From Arthrinium phaeospermum (Eukaryota; Ascomycota; Sordariomycetes; Amphisphaeriales; Apiosporaceae): a DNA stretch of 64,000 bases. Position 1 is the stretch's first letter; each line of letters begins with the position of its first letter. Location: NCBI GenBank assembly GCA_006503535.1, contig QYRS01000001.1, positions 2,914,001 to 2,978,000 on the forward strand, written 5' to 3'. Positions 46,613 through 58,823 of this stretch are shown here, one piece after another. The notes under the pieces were generated by a model, which was not told the origin of the DNA, searched no databases, and was given only the letters and a program-made list of their open reading frames with translations. A program made the position numbers and the translations under genes.

Positions 46613-48510
46613 GTGATGTTATATTGGGAATCGGCCCGTGAAGTATTGGGTGTGCGGGCGGTCGGGCAGGCAGGCACGATTCGAAAAACGCTAGACAGAA
46701 AGAGAGAGAGAGGAGGATATACCCAGATTTTGATGGCGTTCGAGGAGCGCTAAGATACCCAGGTGTGCGGATGGGCGAGGGGGGATATTTCCAAAACGGG
46801 GTGCCATCGGTGGTCAGGTCACATAGACTCGACCGAGAGCGGTGATTCCGGCAAGAAGAGCCACGGTTGACCCAATCCGTTGCGATATTTGTACTATTAT
46901 TCCTGGTTTGTTTGTGTGTTTTGGCCAAACTGGAGGCCTTGCTTGCGTTGGCGTTACTAGAGGGTACGGTCGGCTCATGTTAAAGGTGATCCGAGAGCAA
47001 CGATGGGTGGGCATAAAGAGAGCATGGCCTAAACAGTATGGATTTGGGAGCACTGGAAACACTTACTAGAGTGTTTCTATCTGTCTGCCTCAAAGCATTA
47101 TTATCACTGGCCTCGCGGCCGCCCGTCCTTTGGGGTGTTGGGGTAGCATCTTTCTCAGCGTCCGGAAGGATGTGGAGCGTTGATGGAAACGGTACCCTGG
47201 ACCGAAGCGCCTCCGCGAAGATGTCTGCAGAGGTCTCGGCGGGCTGGGACTTCTTCGAACCACATAATGATGTTGATGTTGACGATACGGGATATGATGT
47301 ATCGAGTCAGGTTCACCCCTTTGGACCTTGTTGGTTTTTGTACAATAGAGTGGCCGACTGAGTGGGCAGAAGGAAGGGAGAGACGGAGAAGATGTTTGAG
47401 AAAGATGGAAGCAAGTTTGCGCGACTGATATTGCTGCGGACAAACAAGAGAGGATCGCTTTCTCTTGTTCTGTCTGTTTGCTCCGGCAACTACCTACCCA
47501 CCTACTTACCACCCTCTCTACTTTTCAAGTGAAGTAGGAAGCAAAGATGGGCATCATGGGAAGGGAAAACGGGGAAAATAACCAGGTATAACGGGGGATC
47601 AAGACGATAGAAATTAACACTTAATAATTCCCTACAGTGACGATACCTTACGCTATATGTGACTCGGCTGATGTGCTTGCTACTACCCAGCGAACCCACG
47701 TAACCCCCCACCGGGCATGACTAAACGAAATGCCGATCTCTGGCTCTTGCGTGATGGTATGGCGTGGTGACCTTGAGGGACACGTGGGAATGAAACGGAC
47801 GAGAACGGGGGAGAGAGTAATGAATTGAGGAATGACGTGCTTTTACGTGATCCAAAGTCGGATCCGAAGTTTAATATCCAAGTTTTGTTGTTCTCTTGAC
47901 TCTTGGCTCCCGGCTCTTGGGTGGAACCAATGTATCGGACGGAATAGGATAGCAACAAGCAAGGAGGGAGAGAGACATTGGATATTATATCCAGAAATGG
48001 AAACCTTACAAAGGGATTAGGCACGATAGGTATCGTATGTATATAGGTGGTAGGGGCGTGGTTTGTCGAGCCCGATCTCGGCGCATGGGCTGAAATACCA
48101 GGAGCCACTTTGCATACTCGGACCCGTGAGAGCACTGACAAATTCAGGGGTCTCGTCATGCCGTCGAGGGTGGGGATAGTGAATATAGGTCTAGGATACT
48201 GTAAGGGATTACTCCGTAGTGGTGGCCCCTTTGCCCTTTGTTATGAAAGCATGCATAGTGAGTGTCACGGGATACATTCGAGTTGGGGAAAACAAATCGA
48301 TCGTCTTATGAATTCGTAGATATTGTACAGTGTACAGCTTTTGGTAAAGCACCAGCAACCCAGTTGGCCTCGTAGTATGCTGGTGTTTGATACTACTCTA
48401 TGACTCCGTTTGCGTCCTAACACCAACTCCATGAGAGCTTGACCCCCTTTGCGAGCTCTCCTGCAAGAGCCCAGCCCAGATCCCCAAAACAGACAGACGC
48501 GCTCCGGCCT
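46613..48510. other. Intergenic between convergent folliculin and RPT3 genes
   Basis: About 1.9 kb between gene ends. Open frames of up to 158 codons on the minus strand show no family motifs. No RNA gene or repeat seen. Confidence 0.5.
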
Positions 48511-49842
48511 TTATTTGTAGAAATCGAACTTGTTCTCATCACTCGTGCTCTTGACCTGGCTCGAGTAGGCGTCCTCCAAGTCGACTTGAATAATGTTGTA
48601 GCGGTTCTTTCGTACAGCGCGCAGGCCGGCCTCTTGCATGATGGCCGCAATCACGGCACCACTGAGGGGGTCGTTGCGAGTGATTAAGCTGTCCAGGTCC
48701 ACCTCGGGCGCCAAGCTCATCTTGTTGGCAATAGTCGAGAAAATCAACCGTCTCTCTCCGATCGCGCAAGCTGGGGAACTCGATCTTTCGGTCCAGACGA
48801 CCGGGTCGCAACAGGGCAGGATCCAGGGTATCGGCACGGTTGGTGGCCATGATGACCTTGACGTTGGACGTTTGGTCGAAACCGTCCATCTGGTTCAGCA
48901 ACTCCAGCAGGATACGCTGCACTTCTCGGTCGGCACCCGTCTGGGCGTCGAATCGCTTCGTGGCGATGGCATCGATTTCGTCGATGAAGATGATGGCAGG
49001 CGAGTTCTCGCGGGCCATGCGGAAGACGTCACGCACCATGCGAGGACCCTCACCAAGGTATTTCTGGACAAACTCGGAACCAACCACGCGGATGAAGTTG
49101 GCCGTAGTGGAGTTGGCGACGGCCTTGACCAACATGGTCTTGCCGGTTCCGGGAGGTCCGTAGAGCAGAACACCACGGGGAGGGTCGATACCGATCTGCT
49201 TGTAGAGGTCGAAATGGGTCAGGGGCAGCTCGACAGCCTCACGGATCTCCTGCTTTTGCATATCCAGACCACCGACGTCTGCGTACGTCACATCGGGCTT
49301 CTCGTCAGCGCCCAGCATGGCGATGGAGGAATCGGCCTCGGGAGGCAGGATATCGACGAGGGCGTTCGAGTGACGGTGAAGGGCCACAGAGGACGAAGGC
49401 TTCAGCTTCTCGCGGTCGAGCGTCGAGAGGATGCGCACGACGTAGTTAGAGCCGGTGCTGGATTGCACGATACCGGTGCTGTCACAGAGGTTAGCAAATT
49501 GTAGACGTAACCGGGCCGTATCTGAGTGCTTTTGGGAGCGACGTACCTCTGATCGATAGCCTCCATAAACTGACCGATGACCAGCGGCACACTTTGAATG
49601 CGCTTGATCTCCTCCTGGGCACGGACAAGCTCCCTCTTCAAGCTGCGCTGCTCATCCTTGATGTACTCCTCCTGCAGCTGGATGTACTCCAGATGCCTTT
49701 GCAGCTTCTTCAATGTGCCGTACTCGTCGTCTCCTTGTGATGACAGGCCCTCGATGTTCTCGACATTGGGAATTGTGGAGGGGGCGGGCTTGCTGTGAGG
49801 TGCCACGGTGTTGGCCGGGTTTTCCACGGCGACGTCGCCCAT
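48511..49842 (-). CDS. rpt3: 26S proteasome regulatory ATPase Rpt3, one apparent frame break
   Basis: AAA ATPase of the 19S base that unfolds substrates and feeds them into the 20S core; essential in all eukaryotes. Exons 49842-49547 and 49478-48511 join at GTACGT...GACAG ([17 protein letters not shown]). The N-terminus has the coiled coil ([20 protein letters not shown]) and the OB-like part. Walker A GPPGTGKT is at about residue 206, Walker [12 protein letters not shown] follows, and the SRH region is [25 protein letters not shown]. The frame is then lost at 48750-48760, in a GAGAGAGA run just after SLRDRRE. The next frame continues with [18 protein letters not shown] down to the C-terminal NKFDFYK, which carries the HbYX-like end (FYK). 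Two missing bases (one AG unit) would give 421 residues, the expected length. Confidence 0.92.
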
Positions 49843-51644
49843 CTTGACTGATTTATTTACTTGGCCGGGGAGCTAGGACAAGAAAGGTCGGTGTTGATTG
49901 TATGATGGTCGAGATCGAGCTTTCGTCACCTCCAGGTCCGCTTGATGGAGGGTTCGTGGTGGTCGAGTTGCGTAGAAGATGGGTGAGGGTACGGATGTTC
50001 GTTCGATGATGAGGTAACGTTGTTGGAGTGGATGGCAATTGCCTGGCCCGAACCTCTGGAGCTTACCTAGGGAAACTGGTGGGTACAAACGCGCCAGCCT
50101 TTCAGCCTGGTCTTGGCATTCGAGCTATAGGTGGCCCGTGCATGTTGGATAAGTATTTATGTCATCTTATGCAATTTGTGTATCACCACTATGCAATTCA
50201 TATTTCGTCATGCCTCAAACATACGTCAATCTAGGTAGACGATCGACCTTAGGTAATGCCGTCGGCTGCAACACTAGCTCCGTTGCTTCACTGTTTCACC
50301 GTGTGCAGCACTGCTGGCTACAGTACGGTTGATCACTTCCAGGCTACGGAGTACCATGCTATTAGTTAGGCAGCTGAAGCAGGCTGGCAGGGTGTCGGGA
50401 TTTCTTGATATTGCATCAAGTCATCCTTTATCCCGGGCAAACAAGGAGATTGATTGGCTGGCAATGTCCCAAGCCGCCAGGGCGAGCGACGTTCGTTAAT
50501 ATGAGGCTTGAGCTGGCTAGCTGTAGCTGGCGTGTTTGTATCATATACGGAACGGGCTCCGTTATCGCCCGACTGGTATGAGAACACCCCCAAGGTTGAA
50601 AGGGCTCCACCGCCCAGGGAAGTCTGATGCATTACCGCAACAGTAACTTTGTGGGGTCACTACTGCAATAGTCGAGCTCCCGATCGTCCATCCACTCTCC
50701 GTCCATGTCAACCTCCAGGCAGGGAGGCAGGCAAGCTGTATGTACGATTCTGGTATGACCGACTGAAGTCAGGAGGCAGGTCAGGCATGCACATGTAGTT
50801 TAGCATCAGAGAATGAAGATATATGCCTGCAGCAGCTAGCAGCTCTTCTGCCTGCCTAATGTGCTGGATTGAGAAGTTGATGCATCCCTCAGCCTAACCT
50901 TAAACCTCCACCCGCGAAATCCAGCCTGTAACAAGCGGCAGACGACCACATTCCCCATCATCAGCCACGGTGTGTGTGTCACAAGCGACCTCGTACACCC
51001 TCACTGAACTTGAACCGCGCCAACCTACATGCGGGCCAACCGACAAATGAGCTGCTGAGTTCGCCCATTCTCCCAACCCAATAGTGAATCCGTACCCGCA
51101 GCCCGCAGCTTTAAGGCGACCCCTGGTGCCTGTTTGATGTCCATACAGTATCGCTGCCACGGTAATGGACAGTACGGCCACCCGTATTCCAGCCCGGTTG
51201 ATTCGACGCTGCCATCTGGCTGCCATTTGACTCATGCCGATTGCTCAAGTGACACCCGACCGTTGATTAACTCCCCATTCCTTCTTCTGGGTAGCATCCC
51301 AACCTAAGAGTGAACCTTACCTTCAACTTCTTCAAGAACATCTAGGAAACCTGACAAGCCAATCTGATGGTAGGGGTTTCGAACCTCATGATCCTCAACT
51401 GTGTAGAGCTGCCCGTGGTCTAGGTCGTTGTGTTATATCCTCCGTCCATTTCACCGCCTCCCCCGCCTTCCTTCCTTCGGCGCCCATCCGTCTCAAGAAG
51501 TGTGTCATTTGTGTTCATCTCTTATCAGCACCCAGCCCACTTGACTCCTCGTCGTCGTTCGCGGACCACCAACTGTACCACTACCACCCACTGCCATTAC
51601 TGCTACAGCAACTACGTAGACTGCAAGCCTGCACCTTCGCAATC
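49843..51644. other. Shared upstream region of RPT3 and the 140-aa protein
   Basis: About 1.8 kb between divergent genes, so both promoters lie here. Frames up to 111 codons show no motif. Nothing else recognised. Confidence 0.5.
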
Positions 51645-52204
51645 ATGTCGTCGTCGATCGCTATTCCTGCTCCCCGCGGGGTCTCGGGGTTCGAGCAGAG
51701 CCGAAACCTCCCGAGCTCGTCGTCGGCATCGTCCTATGCCAGCTCGTCCCCGCAGACGCCTGGGTCCAGTAACGCCTCGTCGCCTTCGCAGTCTTCGGAC
51801 AAATCCAGAATCATGCACCAGCGGCGACCAAGCCTTCTCAGTACGTTGAACTCTTTCGCTGCCTTGGCTTTCTCTAACTGTTTGTTCAGGCACCGCCTTC
51901 TGCCAGGATGAGTGCACCGTCATCAATATCGGCGACCCGGATGGCCCCCCCAGACTGGTAGGTCGACACCCCGCCCCACCCGACGATGGGTCCCTTTTTG
52001 GAGTCGAGTCGCATCGTACTAATCAACGACCCTACATACATACAGATCTCCTACCTCTCGTCGAGCCAAGGGTTTGCATGGAACCCCGAAATCTTCCTCC
52101 CCTCGTACGTCGATTGCGAGTACACTCCGTTAGAGAACCGACGGGAGCCGGTGCACGAGATTCGTCTGAGCGACGAGGAGGTCCGAAACATGCTCCCGCA
52201 ATGA
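51645..52204 (+). CDS. Small conserved-looking protein, three exons
   Basis: No named family. Exons 51645-51840, 51890-51957 and 52046-52204 are separated by introns of 49 and 88 nt (GTACGT...TTCAG with branch site CTAAC; GTAGGT...TACAG). They give 140 residues in phase. The first 60 residues are Ser/Pro-rich and disordered (SSSSASSYASSSPQTPGSSN). The rest is compact: CTVINIGDPDGPPRL, ISYLSSSQGFAWNPEIFLPSYVD, then a charged helix ending RLSDEEVRNMLPQ. Tryptophan, proline and aromatic residues around GFAWNPEIFLPSY suggest a conserved folded core. There is no signal peptide or membrane segment. The stop directly follows an acidic helix. Confidence 0.78.
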
Positions 52205-55119
52205 GCTAGCCCGCTTGCGAATTTCATACGAGGGGAGGGATGTCTCCTCGACTTTGGAGCCCTGCTTTGCGCTGCTAGACTGCATTTCTCGCAAGACCCG
52301 ATCTTTCCACGATAAAGGCTCTCTCGGCTTTGGCGTTTTTGGTTGCGCTCACTTCCACTCGCATTCCTGGATGAGTCCCAAACGACGATTACGCAGGCAA
52401 CTTTGATTTAATGATTCGCGGCGTACAATCACGGGACTTAGGAGTCACTACATACGCCTTTTGATTTTGAGGAGGGGTACGATTTGGCAAGGCAGGAACA
52501 TAGCAAGGAGGCGGAGTCTGGCGTTCTTTTGTTACATACCTCGGAAAGGCTTATACTTGTTATTCAACTTGCTGTTCTACTCTTCTTCTTTATTTGGAGC
52601 CTGGTCCAGGGACAGACCGCAAGAGGAGTTTTCCGCAAGGGCTGTGTGTCCTAGGGATAAATTCTGGCAGCGCGGCGGCGGCTGCACTGGACATGTTACA
52701 TAGGTACAATACCATCCGATTCTATTGGTATCCTGCTGCTACGGGTCTTTCGTGTTTTTTTTTTAAACTGAGGGCTGGCTGGCGATTTGGGCCTTGCTCT
52801 GTTCGATATTTCGGGCGGCGTAATTCGGCCCAACACATCGCCATATCGCTATTGGTTGCGTTGCGACCAAATCCGGCGCGGCATCCGACCGATGAGACAT
52901 TTCACAAAAGGCCCCGGCCACTCGCCCATTCCTCGGAGAATCTCTCGCAAGACAGGACCACGTGTCAGAGCAAAGCTCAGTGTTCGGTCGTCACACGTCG
53001 GTCGAGGCGCATGCTGCCAAGTGGGATCAACTGTCTGATAAGACGAACCTATCGTATCCAATCAGATTTTCAGGAACTACCAGACCTCCCTCCCATCATT
53101 TTTGAGTCCGATATGGTTCCATTGGGGAAAAGAGATCTAGTGGTGAAACGGTTCGGAGTCCGTTTGGCGACAGCTGTGTCGACGAAGTGCATTTGGCATG
53201 ACTCTGGGCTAATCGGACCAAAATCTTTATTGCCGCTCGCGTTACATCGAGATGGAAGAACCAAGTACATTGACACTCGAAATTGCACTCGAATAAGGGA
53301 TAGACAAGCAAAACTCCGTACAGATAGGTGTAAGAACTCCATATCGTGGCCGTTGTTACACAGATTGAATTGGCATGTAGTTCTGGTGGCTTGCCAATGC
53401 CCCCCTACTTGAACGCACCTCTACCGTTTTTCTACGCATGAAACGGCATTCCGTTGCTTGCCCGCTACATGTAGGTACATTTGTAGGACCATCAGCAAAC
53501 CCGGGCGTTTCGATCTGATGTTGGATGGGAGCCCGCCATTGGATAACACAGCTCACGCAAGGCGCTCGCTCAGCAGGCTGCATGCATTGCGCCTTCGAGT
53601 TGATGCCATTAAAGGTCCCAAAACGTGCAATGAATATGGGGCAGGCTGGGCCGCTGGGGACTGGAGGGAGGGGGCCGTGTCTTTATCAAAAAGACCGACC
53701 ATTTTACCCCACGCTCGCACTAGCCAGGCAAGGCTCCCGATAAGCATCTGATTACACTTGACTCTCTGCGGGCTAGTTAGTGCCTTAGGTTATCTTATTG
53801 CATATCGGGCACTGTGCATGCAGTAAAGGATCAATCCAGAGGGCATCGGAGTTTGGGCATCCAGCCATTGCATTCTTCTCTTCTATGCTTCGTTCGAGCA
53901 AACTTCCCCAGCCTCTCTATCTCTCGATAAGGGGGGACGTACTAAAGAAAGAGCGGGTGGGAGAGAAAGAAACCAATGCGGAGCTTCCCGTCGGGATGCA
54001 GCTCAATATCTCCATTGTTCGTACAGGCCAAGTGACATTCCCGGTACCGATCCGTTTCCCCTAACCTGATTGGGGGGAGACACCACCGGGCGAACCCAGG
54101 AAAGGGAAATGGACGAAACCCGCGCGTCTGCGTTTATTGGCGGCGGAGGATTCGGCTGCTACCCGACGGACGATCGCTCAATAGACCGGGACTTGGATTG
54201 GGGACTCGAGGATAGGAAAAGGGGGTCGAACCAACCTTTCCTGCTGTCGTTTGTCCAGTTTTAAACTGGTAATCACAAGCTATTGAATTCCGGCGACATA
54301 CACATACTACAACGTACGATGCGGTTTTATTCCTTCGCAGCAATTGATGTTTTCAGTAGTTACAGCGGACAATGCTGGTCCCGTTCTATACGTTTCCTAG
54401 ATCCAAGGTGCCAGTCACATTCTGATGACGAGTGGTCACTCAAGTCTCCCTTGCCAGAGATCCTAGCCCAGGAACATGAAGATGAGTGTGGTCCTTTCGA
54501 ACCATCCCCAGACCTTGATGGTTTGGGATCCATTATAAACGTGTTGGTTGAGCGCTGTTCTGGAGTCTGCTCGGTGAGTAGGTATGGGTGGAGGTTGCGA
54601 GATCGGTTATCCTTTTCGAAAGGCACCCTCTGCTTGGCACCGCCCAACCTTGGTTGACTTACATAAGTACGATATCCATTCCATCGTCTTGAGATCTGGA
54701 AAGGAAGCTCTCTCATTTCCCACTTGCCCACCTTGCCGTACGGGGTAACCACGTAGTAGTACAGGCAACTGAGGTACATGTAGGTCGGTGGGTTTCGACA
54801 GCGAACAGATAATGGCGGTGTACCTACCCTGGAAGTGCTGAGGACAGATCTACTGGGCCTACCTCCGGGCGCTATTGAAGCACAAACAGTTGTATCTACG
54901 TATTGACGCAAGGTACGGAGATTCATGGGATTATCAGTCAGCAAGTGGATTACGCTTCCCCTTATTCCGCCAGGTTAGGTCATTGGCTCTGTCTGGTGAG
55001 GTAAATCGAACAACTTCACTTCACGTCAGGCATGTAATATGTGTGATCTTTGAACAGTAGAATTAAAACAATATATAGAACTTTTTATTGATGGGTATCA
55101 TATCATAACCGAACGTCAA
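52205..55119. other. Intergenic, no gene seen
   Basis: About 2.9 kb between the ends of two genes. A 272-codon frame (52594-53412, +) has a non-protein-like composition. No RNA gene or repeat seen. Confidence 0.45.
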
Positions 55120-56594
55120 TTACGCATTACTCTTACAACTCCAAGCGGCGGTTCCCGACTCGTTGTGGATGGCTCTCCCGACGCCCACAGTCCTAGCACG
55201 CACAGCAAGGTGCCTGTAAGGATCAGGATAGCGTTGGAGACGAACATGATGATCTGTTTCGTGGCCGAACCAGTTGCCTTGTGCATGAAATCCACAGGGC
55301 GCCGGGAATACCGAAAGAGAACCAACTGGCGAAGAGGGGCGCACGAGGCCGAGGAGACTGCTGAAGACGGGAATCGACTCGGCGATAACGAGGGCGATGA
55401 CCCAGACGGCAATGGTGATGCCGACCCATCCGGCAGTACCAACCCAGGTGCGCTTGGCGATGTGCTTGGTGCCGGCGAAAACGCGTACAAAGATGTACTT
55501 GGCCGCAACGTGGCCGTAGATGACACCGGCGATAACGATGGTGGGGATGGCGATACCCCAATGGCCTTGCGGATCTTGCCGCTACCGGCAGCCGTCAGGG
55601 CGGGGGACGGGACATCGGGGCCCGTGTAGATATAGATAACCACGGCAGCGATAAGGTAAATGGTGGTGTCGCAGATCTGCAGCATGGCCAGGGCCTTGGG
55701 CCAGTCCTCGGGCTTCTTGAACTCGGCCATGATGCTGAAAAAGCAGGAGTGACCGCTGAAGGCGACGGCGATGTTGGTTACCGCAAGGAAGGCTGTGGTG
55801 AAGGGCAGCTTGGTCGCGACGTCGATGCTCGTACTGCCAATGGGCTTCTCGATACCGACATCGATCATGGTGACGAGGACGGCGGTGAAGATGGAGAAGA
55901 AGGAGACGAACGACATGTAACTCGCTCCCTTCAGGGTGCGCGGCAGGTTGAGGGCCCCAGAACACGACGAGGCCGACGACAGCCCAGACAATACTACAGG
56001 TTGAGGTGGAAGACAGGTTGTTGAGGCAAATGGTCCAAGTGAGCAGATGGCTGCCCATGACGAAGATGGTGAAGATGGTCTGGGCGCCGCCAAAGATCTC
56101 CTGAAAGAGGCGACCGCAGCCGATGGCGTTGCCCACCTCGCCGGCGTCACCAAAACTCTGCACCCAGGGGTAGGCGGTGCGGAACTCGCCCATGACCAGG
56201 CCCGAGTAGGTAGCCAAGGCGCCCATGATGAGCATCAGGACAATGCCGGGCACCAAGCCGACGGCAGCTATCACGGCGGGCAGCGAGAGGATTCCCAGGG
56301 AGATGGTCTCGGCGATCATGATGATACCGGCTTGCCTATACGGTACGGTCAGTTTTTGCGAATATCGACGGGGGTATAACGCTAATGCGGATCCATAAAC
56401 GTACCACCATGCCAGTCCGGTACTCAATCTCGGAGCCGTTATCTTGCGACAGGCTCTGGGGGACTCGTCTCCAGCCTGCGACAGGCTTTCCCCCCCTCGG
56501 CCTTCTTCGCGTGCGTCTCCTCGGAGACGGACGGGACATTTTCGGGGTCGGCCGCGACGGCGTTGGCGCCGCCTTGTTGTTGATGCGAGGCCAT
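55120..56594 (-). CDS. Amino acid transporter (AAAP/Mtr-like), many apparent frame breaks
   Basis: Multi-spanning proton-coupled transporter for neutral amino acids at the plasma membrane or vacuole. The start at 56594 opens a hydrophilic tail (MASHQQQGG...). The 69-nt intron 56404-56336 (GTACGT...TATAG) joins ...AWW to QAGIIMIAETISLGILSLP, the usual first helix. Then come GIVLMLIMGALATYSGLVMG, LLTWTICLNNL, NLPRTLKGASYMSF, FSGHSCFFSIMAEFKKP (the family's conserved loop), IYLIAAVVIYIYTGPDVPSP, IPTIVIAG, LFASWFSFGIPGALW and a last helix VSNAILILTGTLLCVLGLWASG. These lie in all three frames. I count at least six shifts, near 56490, 56412, 55950, 55565, 55353, 55292 and 55178. The joined length would be about 470 residues. 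No substitution-type decay or missing segment is seen. Confidence 0.78.
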
Positions 56595-58823
56595 GTTGTG
56601 TGTGGTTATACTCGGACTCGAACGATTGTTTGTTTGTGAGTGAGTGGAATAGGGGGATTTAGAGCTCGCAAAGGAGACTCTCAAGGTACTCGAAAACTCT
56701 GTCGAAACTTTTCCCAGCCAACTAATGAAAGTTTTTTTCCGCAAGAAAAGAGGCGCCCCTTAGAGAGTGTTTTCCCAAAGTATCCAAAAATTGGATGGAT
56801 CCAAAACTGTCGACAAAACGGACGATGGACAGAAAGACCGGATGGGAAGTGTAATAGTATCAAGCACAGCTTCCAGAAGCAGACATCAAGCTTTAATCAA
56901 GGAAAATGGAATAACGTCAAGTCTTCCGCGATCGGCCTCTGCGATGGATTAGAATGAAGGCGAAGGGACTTGCCCGGGTCCCCGATTTTGCCCCCAGCCA
57001 GCGGGACTGGACGGGCATCCAGCCATCTTGGACCACAAGTACCTCCTCATTCTGGATCACCTTATTTCTCACCATGTGCAGGTAGTATTATTTTTTTGCC
57101 CAGAAAGGAATTTCTCGAGTCGCGAGTCGCGGTCAGAAAGGAGCCCCGCCCGCTGCACTAGAGTTATATAAGTCTGTTACGGAGGCGACATGACCGCCGA
57201 AGCTTAGGGAAAAACGAGGCCACGGACCCAATGAAGAAGTCGGATGCGATGGTCAGCAGCGAGCAGGAGCCGCATGAGGCTCTTGGCGCACATGGTCGTT
57301 CGTCCTCTGCCTCTACTGTAGGTACGGCCTGGCACCGCTTTTCCCCAGATTCCACACCCTCGTCGTTTGGGCTTTAGACAAAGTCAATTTCATGCACCAC
57401 CGGACCTGCTCAGTCCGCCCATTGGCACTCCCCCACAGACAATTACGTCGAGATTGTCCTGGGGGACGGGGGCACCCTTTTGTTGTGTCATTGCAGCATC
57501 ACCGGCGATCGTCGCTGCCGTTCTTGCTGTGACGAGCGCGAAGAAAAAAAAAAGAGTTGACGAGGTTTGGTAAAGGTTACGTTATGGTGTCCGCAAGGCC
57601 CACCGAAAACCCACCGTGTCTGGCCCGTGCCGTGGCATCAAAAACAGGGCTACGAGAATGACGGTCGCATTTCGCCGGCTGGACCGAGGCCATCCCGGGG
57701 CTATTGCGGAGCCGCCGACTTTCGGCTCGAGCTGAAAAGAGTGCAGAAGGGAGCCATGCGAGCCATGGTCTGATGCTTCTGGCAAGATGCAGATGAGGCT
57801 CCAGAAAAATGGAGACCTTGCAACCCCAAAATCGCCATCCGACCTCGGGTAATGTCATATCGAGTCATTGCATGGGTCACTGGGTCCCAGGGTCCTTGGG
57901 TCTGGAGTACGGCAGATAATCCATGTCCGTACATTACATTGATGAGGAGAGGCCAGATTCATATGTACCGGCTGAAGAAATGCCTCTTTCGGCCGACTCC
58001 TGGTGTCTGGTCAAGCCAGCGCGATGCAGGTTGCTGAACTGAGGTCTAGAACACGCGGCCAGATGCGTTTTACGTACGATCTTCCCTGGTTGGTATGGGT
58101 ATGGGGTAACTCAACCCTAACCCAATTCCCGAGAGGCTGGTGGTTGACTGGACTTTATTTACTCGAGGTACCCAGCTGTCATGGGAGAGCCCGAAGAGCG
58201 GTTCAGAGCCTATCAATGGATGTGTGATGTATCGTGGGCGAGCGTTCTGGAGACGAGAACGTGGAAGAAAGAGTAGGAATCTCCCCAAGCTGAGATCCAG
58301 TGTTGAGACCGAGAGGGCCGACCGAGTTAAGTGGTTGTCCAGCTGCTCGGGTAAGCATTTGCCAATTGCCCTTAGCGCCTGGCCCCCATGCGTCCCTGAC
58401 GTACTTTTTTTGCCCTCGAGCCTCACCACAAATCGCCGCCCTGGCAATTCATGAGCATCTTCGCAAATCCTGGTTTCTTTGACGACGGTGGCCTGGAGCA
58501 TCATGCGGGGATGGATTGCGCCCTCTGCACGAAGGGACTGCTTTGTCTGAATGGGCTCGACCAGACAATGGCAAAGGAGACAAAGCATTGTTCCACGAGT
58601 TCGAGTCGCGGAAACCCCGTGGCCATCTCGTTTCACTGCGAATCCCCGTCAGTAAGTTTGCTAGAGGAATGTTGATAAAGTCGATGTGAGGCGATCATGG
58701 TCGCTTCCTCTGGCTCTTCCACACTTGCCCCTTTTCCCTTCTACGCTATGAGCTCGAATGAAATTTGATCTATACCTTTTTTAATACTTACTGGACTTTT
58801 CATCTTCTATAATTATCATTGGA
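56595..58823. other. Shared upstream region of the transporter and the F-box gene
   Basis: About 2.2 kb between divergent genes. Short frames only; a 188-codon minus-strand frame at 58070-58636 shows no motif. Nothing else recognised. Confidence 0.45.

Noticed and set aside
51360..51425. tRNA-like string with GGTTTCGAACC
   Set aside because: No matching acceptor stem, D arm or anticodon arm around it.
52594..53412. 272-codon open frame on the plus strand
   Set aside because: Long, but the composition is rich in Arg/Cys/Ser with no domain pattern, no codon bias and no good splice or start context. A frame of this length can occur by chance in 64 kb.
54360..54944. 194-codon minus-strand frame
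   Set aside because: No motif, mixed composition and several competing frames; probably chance.
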